From the NCBI GenBank assembly GCA_041621755.1, contig JBFKAE010000183.1:1-5172 (forward strand): a stretch of DNA of 5,172 bases. The letters are read 5' to 3'. This document shows, in pieces, positions 1-5,172 of the stretch. The number at the start of each line of letters is the position of its first letter. Position 1 is the stretch's first letter. The DNA is from Sphingosinicella sp041621755. GTDB lineage: Bacteria; Pseudomonadota; Alphaproteobacteria; Sphingomonadales; Sphingomonadaceae. The position numbers and the translations under genes are program-made. The notes under the pieces are model-generated. The model was not told the DNA's origin, did not search any database, and worked only from the letters and a program-made list of their open reading frames with translations.

Positions 1-677
1 CGGCCCGGATCGCGAAACTGTCCTCACAGGGCACCTTGCAAGGCTGGTCGGGCGAGGGAACGCTTGGCGGTACGCTGACAACCGGCAATACTGGTGAACG
101 CGGACTTAGCGCGAGTCTCGCTGTTCAGAAGCAAGGTATACGTTGGCGGCATGAAATCGCGGCGCGCGCCGATTTCCAGAAATCCGCGAGCGTCAAGACG
201 CGGGAGCGCTATTTCGCGTCATATGAGGGCAAAATTGCGCTCAACAAACGCATATACGCCTATGGCATGCTACAGTGGGAGCAAGACAAATTCGCCGGTT
301 ATGAACGCCGTTTTACCGAATCTTTCGGCCTTGGCTGGATCGCGCTCAACGATTCCCGGTTCCGCCTTGCAATCGGAGCCGGTCCAGCCTTTCGCCAGAC
401 ACGCTTCGTCACGGCGCTCGAGGAGAGTGAACTTAACGAACTCGGCAAGGTCGATTTTCGCTGGAACATTACCCCCCGGTTTCGCTTCACCGAGGCCGCA
501 GGCTATGTGCTTGGCGGCGGCAATGACACAATTTTTTCCAACACCGCGCTCACCGCAAAGCTGAACGGCGCCTTGTCGGCGCGTTTGTCATTCGATGTGC
601 AGTATGAAAGCGAGCCGAGGGCCGGACGGCAGGCAACAGATACCATTTCGCGCTTTAGCGTCGTTTATGGCTTTTAA
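1..677 (+). CDS. DUF481-family outer-membrane beta-barrel protein, 5' partial
   Basis: The reading frame is open from base 3 and ends at TAA 675-677, so the start lies outside the window and about 224 residues are visible. The TTG at 36 is only an internal codon, because the frame continues upstream without a stop. The protein reads as alternating polar and hydrophobic short strands rich in Gly, Tyr, Phe and Arg, starting near WSGEGTLGGTLTTGNT and ending in VVYGF. A C-terminal Phe preceded by an alternating strand is the usual signal for insertion of a beta-barrel into the outer membrane by the BAM complex. The pattern matches the DUF481 / YdiY-like family, called 'salt-induced outer membrane protein' in E. 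coli, whose precise role is unknown. A signal peptide would lie in the missing N-terminus. It is followed 51 bases later by the small membrane protein gene. The family call is from memory of its sequence pattern. Confidence 0.82.
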   Translation, partial: ARIAKLSSQGTLQGWSGEGTLGGTLTTGNTGERGLSASLAVQKQGIRWRHEIAARADFQKSASVKTRERYFASYEGKIALNKRIYAYGMLQWEQDKFAGYERRFTESFGLGWIALNDSRFRLAIGAGPAFRQTRFVTALEESELNELGKVDFRWNITPRFRFTEAAGYVLGGGNDTIFSNTALTAKLNGALSARLSFDVQYESEPRAGRQATDTISRFSVVYGF

Positions 678-728
678 GATCAAGAAGGGGCTGACAAGCG
701 GCATGAAAGCCGCCACACTGTGCAACCT

Positions 729-932
729 ATGACCACCGTCGTGCTGATCTTCGTCATTCTTGGTGCGCTGGCAACGGCGTTCGTGCTTGTACGCGGTATT
801 ATCATCATGGCGAGCGGCAAGGACATTACCGGCAAGAAATCGAACAAGATGATGACCTATCGCGTTGGCTTGCAGTTGGTGACGGTCCTGTTTGTGATTG
901 CATTGATTTTTATGGTTCGCGCGGGATTCTAA
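729..932 (+). CDS. Twin-transmembrane HIG1-domain protein (67 aa)
   Basis: A 67-residue inner-membrane protein. Helix 1 spans about residues 4-28, followed by a basic loop (GKDITGKKSNK, 30-40), and helix 2 spans about 46-63. This arrangement, with R45-x3-Q49 at the start of helix 2, is that of the HIG1 domain family, which includes mitochondrial Rcf1/HIGD proteins that associate with cytochrome oxidase. The bacterial members have no firmly established function, so a respiratory role is only an inference. ATG 729 is chosen because it starts just before the first hydrophobic helix; an in-frame GTG at 720 would add three residues. Neither has a clear Shine-Dalgarno sequence, which is unusual in this window. 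The gene ends 7 bases before the cobalamin adenosyltransferase, so the two are very probably co-transcribed. In my recollection this pairing recurs in alphaproteobacteria. Confidence 0.83.
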   Translation: MTTVVLIFVILGALATAFVLVRGIIIMASGKDITGKKSNKMMTYRVGLQLVTVLFVIALIFMVRAGF

Positions 933-939
933 GCGCCAC

Positions 940-1494
940 ATGGTCAAACTCAATAAGATCTACACGCGCACTGGCGACGATGGCTCGACAGGTCTTGTCG
1001 ATGGCAGTCGTCGCGCGAAGAACAACGCCCGGATTGCGGCTTATGGCACAGTGGACGAGGCCAATAGCGCCATCGGAATCGCCCGGCTGTACAGCGCCGA
1101 ACCCGAAGACGCGATGCTGGCGCGGATCCAGAACGACCTGTTCGATCTTGGCGCGGACCTTGCCACACCTGGCGAGATTGACGGCGCACTGCGTATTTCG
1201 CAGGTGCAGGTTGAGCGGCTGGAGCAGGAAATCGACGCCATGAACGCGTCACTTGAGCCGCTTAAAAGCTTTGTCCTGCCGGGCGGGACGCCGCTTGCCG
1301 CCTATTTGCACCTTGCGCGGACGGTGGTCCGGCGCGCCGAGCGAATCGCGGTCGAGGCCAATCAAGAGGATGCGATCGGCGCGTTGCCGATTCAATATCT
1401 GAACCGATTGTCTGATCATTTGTTTGTGATGTCGCGGCATTGCAACGCGGCGGCGGGTGGCGACATACTCTGGACGCCGGGCGCCAATCGCTAG
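940..1494 (+). CDS. pduO: Cob(I)alamin adenosyltransferase, PduO type (184 aa)
   Basis: Transfers the 5'-deoxyadenosyl group of ATP to cob(I)alamin or cob(I)yrinic acid a,c-diamide, giving the coenzyme B12 form used by enzymes such as methylmalonyl-CoA mutase and class II ribonucleotide reductase. It is cytosolic and typically trimeric. The ATP-binding N-terminus is clear (YTRTGDDGSTGL, residues 8-19), followed by YGTVDEANSAIG (35-46), FVLPGGTP (111-118), ARTVVRRAER (126-135) and YLNRLSDHLFVMSR (153-166). F111, R127 and R131 probably correspond to the base-displacing Phe and the conserved Arg residues described for Lactobacillus reuteri PduO. The 184 residues are the usual full length, ending in the common LWTPGANR. 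It follows the HIG1-type gene by 7 bases and precedes egtB by 37 bases. The symbol stands for the PduO family; the alphaproteobacterial gene is often annotated cobO, although that name properly belongs to the unrelated CobA/CobO family. There is no sign of a propanediol operon here. Confidence 0.95.
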   Translation: MVKLNKIYTRTGDDGSTGLVDGSRRAKNNARIAAYGTVDEANSAIGIARLYSAEPEDAMLARIQNDLFDLGADLATPGEIDGALRISQVQVERLEQEIDAMNASLEPLKSFVLPGGTPLAAYLHLARTVVRRAERIAVEANQEDAIGALPIQYLNRLSDHLFVMSRHCNAAAGGDILWTPGANR

Positions 1495-1518
1495 ACACGT
1501 TTCATTGTGTACATAACC

Positions 1519-1524
1519 GGGGAG
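1519..1524 (+). promoter_or_regulatory. Ribosome binding site deciding the egtB start
   Basis: GGGGAG lies 7 bases before GTG 1532. The alternative in-frame GTG at 1526 practically touches this site, and ATG 1547 is 22 bases away, so 1532 has the only normal spacing. This makes egtB start with an alternative GTG codon. Confidence 0.7.
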
Positions 1525-1531
1525 AGTGCGT

Positions 1532-2743
1532 GTGACGGCCACCCGAATGCAACGATCCACAGACGCGCTATTGCAGCGCTATACCGGGGTTCGCGCCGAC
1601 AGCCAGCGACTGGCCGCGCCGCTCAGCGACGCGGATGCCACTGTTCAGTCGATGGAGGATACAAGTCCGGCCAAATGGCATCTGGCGCATACAAGCTGGT
1701 TTTTCGAGACCTTCGTGCTGTCGGACGCAGTGGCGGATTATACAGTATTCGATCCGGGTTTTGCCTACCTGTTCAACAGCTATTACGAAGCGGCCGGGCC
1801 GCGCCATCGGCGGGGAGGGCGCGGCATGTTGAGCCGACCGAGCCTGCAGCGTGTGCTCGACTATCGCGCGCATGTCGACGAAGCGATGGCCGCCGCAATG
1901 CCAATATTTGGCGAGAAGCATCGCGCGCTCGTCGAACTCGGCCTGCATCACGAACAGCAGCATCAGGAACTGTTGCTGACCGATATATTGCACCTGTTTT
2001 CGCAGAACCCAATCGAACCTGTCTATGATCGCACCATATCATTGCCCGTCGCCGTATCAGAGCAGGATGCAGGCACAGGCTGGATCGCGCATGACGGTGG
2101 TATCGTGCGGATCGGTCATGAAGAGGCCGCTGCGGACGCCTTTGCCTTTGATTGCGAAATGCCCGCGCACGCGGTCTTGCTGCAGCCATTTGCGCTTGGG
2201 GCGCGGCTGATCACCAATGCGGAATGGGCCGCTTTCATCGATGATGGCGGCTATCGTTCGCCAGCGCTGTGGCTGTCCGATGGTTGGGCCTGGGTTGCGC
2301 GCGAAGGCATTGACGCGCCGCTATACTGGGCGCGGGCAGACGATGGCGGATGGACACAATTTACGTTGCGCGGTCGAAGGCGGGTCGCGCCGGACGCGCC
2401 TGTGACCCATATCAGCTATTTCGAAGCGGACGCCTTTGCCACATGGGCCGGGGCGCGCTTGCCGCGGGAAGCCGAATGGGAAGCGCTCTGCAACCATCAA
2501 TTGTCACAAGCGTTTGATACATGCTGGCAGTGGACGCAAAGCGCCTATGCCGCCTATCCCGGTTTCAGGCCGGCGGCGGGCGCGGTCGGGGAGTATAATG
2601 GCAAATTCATGAGTGGTCAGTACGTGCTGCGCGGATCATCATGGGCAACGCCACAAGGGCACGCCCGCGCGACGTATCGCAACTTTTTCTACCCGCACCA
2701 GCGTTGGCAATTCACGGGTCTGCGGCTTGCTAGGGATATATGA
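1532..2743 (+). CDS. egtB: Ergothioneine biosynthesis protein EgtB, iron(II) sulfoxide synthase (403 aa)
   Basis: Catalyses O2-dependent C-S bond and sulfoxide formation between hercynine and a thiol donor (cysteine or gamma-glutamylcysteine) at a non-haem Fe(II) centre in the cytosol. The N-terminal DinB-like domain (about 10-170) carries the expected iron ligands: the WHLAH motif (49-53, H53 the likely ligand) and HHEQQHQE (139-146, H140 and H144). It also has YLFNSYYEAAGPRHRR (79-94). The C-terminal FGE/sulfatase-modifying-like domain (about 184-403) shows ITNAEWAAFIDDGGY (227-241), ARLPREAEWEAL (308-319), GEYNGKF (353-359) and ATYRNFFYPHQRWQF (380-394). Odd points are a segment that looks short between E317 and W332, CWQWTQ where GDVWEWT is usual, and GSSWATP where GGSCATP-like sequence is usual. 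Start GTG 1532 is set by the ribosome binding site. It lies 13 bases before egtD, its pathway partner. The family call is firm; the thiol donor is inferred. Confidence 0.95.
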   Translation: MTATRMQRSTDALLQRYTGVRADSQRLAAPLSDADATVQSMEDTSPAKWHLAHTSWFFETFVLSDAVADYTVFDPGFAYLFNSYYEAAGPRHRRGGRGMLSRPSLQRVLDYRAHVDEAMAAAMPIFGEKHRALVELGLHHEQQHQELLLTDILHLFSQNPIEPVYDRTISLPVAVSEQDAGTGWIAHDGGIVRIGHEEAAADAFAFDCEMPAHAVLLQPFALGARLITNAEWAAFIDDGGYRSPALWLSDGWAWVAREGIDAPLYWARADDGGWTQFTLRGRRRVAPDAPVTHISYFEADAFATWAGARLPREAEWEALCNHQLSQAFDTCWQWTQSAYAAYPGFRPAAGAVGEYNGKFMSGQYVLRGSSWATPQGHARATYRNFFYPHQRWQFTGLRLARDI

Positions 2744-2747
2744 TATC

Positions 2748-2752
2748 GGAGG
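2748..2752 (+). promoter_or_regulatory. Ribosome binding site of egtD
   Basis: GGAGG sits 4 bases before ATG 2757 and just after the egtB stop at 2741-2743. It fixes the egtD start and excludes the long upstream extension that runs in frame inside the end of egtB. Confidence 0.75.
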
Positions 2753-2756
2753 CGTC

Positions 2757-3725
2757 ATGACGTCGAATTCAGACGCAAAACAGCATATTATCAATGCTTT
2801 CTCTGAAGCCATCAGGCGCGGCTTGTCGCAAAAGCAAAAAATAATTCCGGCACGCTATTTTTACGATCAGCGCGGTTCGGAGCTATTCGAGAAGATTACA
2901 CGCCTGCCGGAATATTATCCGACGCGAACCGAAGTCTCACTGTTGAAGGCGCATAGCGGCGAGATCGCGCGGATCGTCGGCGAAAACAGGGTGGTCGTCG
3001 AGTTCGGGTCGGGCTCCTCGATGAAAACCCCGATTTTCGTCGAAGCGCTCGACGCAGCCGCTTATGTGCCCATCGATATTTCGGCGGATTTTCTGTTCGC
3101 GGCTGCACGCGATCTTGCCGAGGCGCTGCCTGGCCTTGATGTGTTGCCGGTCGCCGGTGACTTTACAAAAGAGATCGCGCTGCCGTCTGCGGTTGCGGGC
3201 ATGTCAATGATCGGATTTTTCCCCGGATCGACGATCGGCAACCTGACGCCCGCTGCGGCAATCGACATGTTGCGGTCGTTTCGCGCGATTCTGGGTCAGG
3301 ATCCGTGGCTGGCGATCGGGATTGATCTTAAAAAAAATATCCACACGCTTGAAGCTGCCTATGAAGACGCAGACGGCGTGACGGCGGCCTTTAACCTCAA
3401 TCTTCTCGCACGCATCAATCGTGAACTTGGCGGGAATATCGACCTCGACGCCTTTGAGCATCGGGCGAAATGGAACGCGGACGAAGGCCGCATCGAAATG
3501 CATCTTGTGGTCCGCCATGGCACAGATTTTGAAATCGCCGGAGAGCACTATGCAATGCGTGCTGGTGAGACCATACATACTGAAAACAGTTACAAATATT
3601 CGCTTTCAGAGACAGATTTTCTGGCGCGAGCGGCCAATTGGCAACCCGTGCGCCACTGGGTTGATGATGCGGCCTTGTTCAGCCTGCACCTGTGGCGCGG
3701 TACAGCAGCGGGACAACAGCCCTGA
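2757..3725 (+). CDS. egtD: L-histidine N-alpha-methyltransferase EgtD (322 aa)
   Basis: Adds three methyl groups from S-adenosylmethionine to the alpha-amino group of histidine, giving hercynine, the substrate of EgtB. It is a cytosolic, Rossmann-fold class I methyltransferase. Visible motifs are ARYFYDQRGSELFE (32-45), LPEYYPTRTE (50-59), the SAM-binding glycine loop VEFGSGSSMKT (81-91), YVPIDIS (103-109), AGDFT (133-137), FFPGSTIGNLTP (154-165) and AAYEDADGVTAAFNLNLLARIN (200-221, given here by position). By comparison with Mycobacterium smegmatis EgtD, N162, E276 and S278 (HTENSYKY, 274-281) probably match the histidine-binding N166, E282 and S284. The length of 322 matches the family. Residue 194 is Asn in DLKKN, where my recollection of relatives is DLKKD; an A8 tract encodes this spot. 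It is translated from its own GGAGG site, is co-transcribed with egtB, and is followed by a terminator. Confidence 0.96.
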   Translation: MTSNSDAKQHIINAFSEAIRRGLSQKQKIIPARYFYDQRGSELFEKITRLPEYYPTRTEVSLLKAHSGEIARIVGENRVVVEFGSGSSMKTPIFVEALDAAAYVPIDISADFLFAAARDLAEALPGLDVLPVAGDFTKEIALPSAVAGMSMIGFFPGSTIGNLTPAAAIDMLRSFRAILGQDPWLAIGIDLKKNIHTLEAAYEDADGVTAAFNLNLLARINRELGGNIDLDAFEHRAKWNADEGRIEMHLVVRHGTDFEIAGEHYAMRAGETIHTENSYKYSLSETDFLARAANWQPVRHWVDDAALFSLHLWRGTAAGQQP

Positions 3726-3735
3726 CAAGGGCAGA

Positions 3736-3764
3736 GCAGGCAAACACGACTGCCTGCCATTTTT
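3736..3764 (+). terminator. Rho-independent terminator after egtD
   Basis: GCAGGCA (3736-3742) and TGCCTGC (3751-3757) form a perfect 7-bp stem, five of the pairs G-C, with an 8-base loop. Two bases later there are five consecutive T (3760-3764). It lies 10 bases after the egtD stop, the normal place for an operon end, and separates egtBD from etfBA. The T tract is short, so some read-through is possible. Confidence 0.72.
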
Positions 3765-3830
3765 CAGCGTTGCGCGCAGGCGCACATATGTATTGATGGC
3801 GCCAAATGGTCACAAGGGCGCGTCCAGACG

Positions 3831-3860
3831 TTGACACGGGGCGTGACAATGCGCCAATCG
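3831..3860 (+). promoter_or_regulatory. Possible etfBA promoter
   Basis: A perfect TTGACA -35 element is at 3831-3836. At 17-18 bases spacing the sequence is CCAATC/CAATCG (3854-3860), a poor -10 match. A promoter is expected in this region because a terminator ends at 3764 and etfB begins at 3908. The -35 is seen directly; the -10 and the start site are guesses. Confidence 0.35.
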
Positions 3861-3897
3861 GTCTCGCGAAATCGGCGTTAAGCCGAGGAACCTTTCC

Positions 3898-3904
3898 GGA
3901 GGAA
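3898..3904 (+). promoter_or_regulatory. Strong ribosome binding site of etfB
   Basis: GGAGGAA ends 3 bases before ATG 3908 (5 bases from GGAGG). It fixes the etfB start against the in-frame ATG at 3806, which lacks such a site. Confidence 0.8.
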
Positions 3905-3907
3905 GTT

Positions 3908-4657
3908 ATGAAAATCCTGGTCCCCGTCAAACGGGTGATAGATTACAATGTCAAAGCCCGCGTCAAATCCGACCAGTCGGGCGTCGAGCTTGCCAACGTC
4001 AAGATGAGCATGAACCCGTTCGATGAAATATCGATTGAGGAAGCCTTGCGCCTGAAAGAGGCTGGCAAGGCAACCGAAGTGGTTGCGGTTTCGATCGGCG
4101 TGCAGCAGTCGCAGGAAACCATCCGCACCGCACTCGCCATGGGGGCCGACCGTGGCATTCTCGTTGTCACCGATGTCAATGTCGAACCACTTGGCGTTGC
4201 AAAGATCCTCGCCAAGATCGCCGCCGATGAAGCGCCCGACATGATTATCCTTGGTAAACAGGCGATTGATGACGATTCAAACCAGACCGGCCAGATGCTG
4301 GCCGCGCTGCTCGACTGGCCGCAGGGCACATTTGCCTCGAAGGTCGTGGCCGAGGATGGCACGGTCAAGGTCACGCGCGAAGTCGATGGCGGCCTTGAAA
4401 CCGTTGCGCTGAAATTACCGGCAATCGTGACCAGCGACTTGCGTCTCAACGAGCCGCGCTACGCGTCACTGCCCAATATCATGAAAGCGAAATCCAAGCC
4501 GATCGACAGCAAGACGCCCGAAGATTACGGCGTCGATGTCACCCCGCGCCTGACCACGGTCAAGGTTACCGAGCCGCCGAAACGGCAGGCCGGTATCAAG
4601 GTCGAATCGGTCGATGCGCTTATTGGCAAACTCAAGGAAATGGGAGCGATCGCATGA
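3908..4657 (+). CDS. etfB: Electron transfer flavoprotein beta subunit (249 aa)
   Basis: Small subunit of the heterodimeric electron transfer flavoprotein, which takes electrons from acyl-CoA and other dehydrogenases and passes them to ETF:quinone oxidoreductase. The beta subunit binds AMP and contributes to the FAD site. The protein starts MKILVPVKRVIDYNVKARV as in the mitochondrial/alphaproteobacterial group I ETFs. It shows MNPFDEISIEEALRLKE near residue 36, the nucleotide-binding GKQAIDDDSNQTGQ (116-129) and a full match to the ETF beta signature at 155-175 (VTREVDGG ... LPAIVT). The partner-dehydrogenase recognition loop is present as EPRYASLPNIMKAKSK (182-197); L188 would match human Leu195. 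The length is normal. It overlaps etfA by 4 bases, so translation is probably coupled. Confidence 0.97.
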   Translation: MKILVPVKRVIDYNVKARVKSDQSGVELANVKMSMNPFDEISIEEALRLKEAGKATEVVAVSIGVQQSQETIRTALAMGADRGILVVTDVNVEPLGVAKILAKIAADEAPDMIILGKQAIDDDSNQTGQMLAALLDWPQGTFASKVVAEDGTVKVTREVDGGLETVALKLPAIVTSDLRLNEPRYASLPNIMKAKSKPIDSKTPEDYGVDVTPRLTTVKVTEPPKRQAGIKVESVDALIGKLKEMGAIA

Positions 4658-5172
4658 GCGTCCTTGTCCTCGCAGATCACGACAACCAAACCCTCGCGCC
4701 TGCAACGCTTGTCGCTGTGACCGCAGCGAGCAAGATCGGCGGCGATGTCCATGTACTCGTCGCAGGCAGCGGTAGCAGCGCGGTTGCTGATGCCGCCGCA
4801 AAAATCGCAGGCGTCGCCAAAGTCCTCCACGCCGATGATGAGGCCTATGCAAATGCATTGGCTGAAAATCTCGCGTCGCTCGTTGTCAGCTTGATGGATG
4901 GCTATGACACGCTCATGGCGCCGGCGACGACGACCGGCAAGAACGTCCTGCCGCGCATTGCCGCAAAGCTCGATGTGCAGCAGATTTCCGAGATCACCGC
5001 TATCATCGACGCCAATACGTTCGAACGGCCAATCTATGCCGGAAACGCCATTGCCACGGTCAGCACGAATGACGCCAAAAAAGTCATCACCGTGCGCGGT
5101 ACGGCATTCGACAAGGCCGATGATACGAGCGGCTCGGCAAGCGTCGAGGCGATTTCGGGGCCGGGCGACAGC
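4654..5172 (+). CDS. etfA: Electron transfer flavoprotein alpha subunit, 3' partial
   Basis: The frame starts at ATG 4654 inside the etfB stop (ATGA) and is open to the right edge, giving 173 residues of an expected 310 or so. It begins MSVLVLADHDNQTLAPATL, typical of ETF alpha domain I. The segment PATTTGKNVLPRIAAKLD (about 90-107) and the stretch ERPIYAGNAIATV (about 124-136) are characteristic of the family. The C-terminal FAD-binding domain, with the signature that would confirm it fully, lies outside the window. ETF alpha binds most of the FAD and pairs with the beta subunit encoded just upstream; the 4-base overlap suggests coupled, equal synthesis. No ribosome binding site of GGAGG quality is seen, though GGGAG (4642-4646) lies 7 bases upstream. 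Confidence 0.96.
   Translation, partial: MSVLVLADHDNQTLAPATLVAVTAASKIGGDVHVLVAGSGSSAVADAAAKIAGVAKVLHADDEAYANALAENLASLVVSLMDGYDTLMAPATTTGKNVLPRIAAKLDVQQISEITAIIDANTFERPIYAGNAIATVSTNDAKKVITVRGTAFDKADDTSGSASVEAISGPGDS

Noticed and set aside
698..713. GCGGC-ATGAAA-GCCGC hairpin after the DUF481 gene as a terminator
   Set aside because: The stem is only 5 bp and no T tract follows, so it is unlikely to end transcription.
691..719. CTGACA (691-696) as a -35 element for a promoter before the HIG1-type gene
   Set aside because: The sequence at 17 bases spacing is CACACT, with no resemblance to a -10 element, so it cannot be supported.
588..953. 121-codon open frame on the - strand
   Set aside because: It lies opposite the end of the DUF481 gene and the whole HIG1-type gene, has His/Gln-rich composition with no recognisable domain, and the + strand proteins are clearly real.
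1507..2028. 173-codon + frame overlapping egtB
   Set aside because: Arg/Ala/Gly-rich out-of-frame reading of GC-rich coding sequence; egtB covers the same bases with iron-binding motifs intact.
2613..2756. Upstream extension of egtD starting at 2613
   Set aside because: It would overlap egtB by about 130 bases, adds unrelated sequence, and lacks a ribosome binding site; ATG 2757 has GGAGG at correct spacing and gives normal EgtD length.
3806..3907. In-frame N-terminal extension of etfB from ATG 3806
   Set aside because: The frame is open, but it spans the putative promoter and leader; the strong GGAGG site and conserved MKILVPVKR start put the gene at 3908.
3943..4449. 168-codon - strand frame inside etfB, and similar - strand frames at 4466-4858
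   Set aside because: Ser/Arg/Ala-rich antisense shadows of etfB and etfA; no domain or ribosome binding site supports them.

Overview
This window looks like chromosome of an alphaproteobacterium, most likely a sphingomonad (Sphingomonadales). That placement is an inference from protein resemblance and gene order; there is no rRNA or other taxonomic marker here. All genes lie on the + strand and are tightly packed, with no mobile element, tRNA, rRNA, CRISPR array or long repeat visible.

Layout: (1) 1-677, the 3' part of a DUF481-type outer-membrane beta-barrel gene, cut by the left edge. (2) 729-932, a 67-residue two-helix membrane protein of the HIG1 / 'twin transmembrane' type. (3) 940-1494, a PduO-type cob(I)alamin adenosyltransferase. 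(4) 1532-2743, egtB, the non-haem iron sulfoxide synthase of ergothioneine biosynthesis. (5) 2757-3725, egtD, the histidine trimethyltransferase that makes hercynine. (6) 3736-3764, a good intrinsic terminator. (7) 3765-3907, a leader with a possible promoter and a strong ribosome binding site. (8) 3908-4657, etfB, and (9) 4654 to the right edge, the first 173 codons of etfA, overlapping etfB by the ATGA arrangement.

Functionally, the small membrane protein, the adenosyltransferase and egtB-egtD probably form one transcription unit, with gaps of 7, 37 and 13 bases, closed by the terminator. egtD would convert histidine to hercynine, and egtB would join hercynine to a thiol donor with O2. No egtA, egtC or egtE is present, and EgtB carries an adjacent Tyr-Tyr pair in its N-terminal half. 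Both facts fit the short pathway in which cysteine is the sulfur donor; the C-S lyase must be encoded elsewhere. etfBA starts a separate unit encoding the electron transfer flavoprotein that passes electrons from acyl-CoA and related dehydrogenases to ETF:quinone oxidoreductase.

Nothing here is a clearly undescribed system. The points most worth a second look are the egtBD pair placed between the cobalamin adenosyltransferase and etfBA, the unusual C-terminal half of EgtB, a degenerate HIG1 motif, and an A8 tract inside egtD that coincides with an unusual residue.
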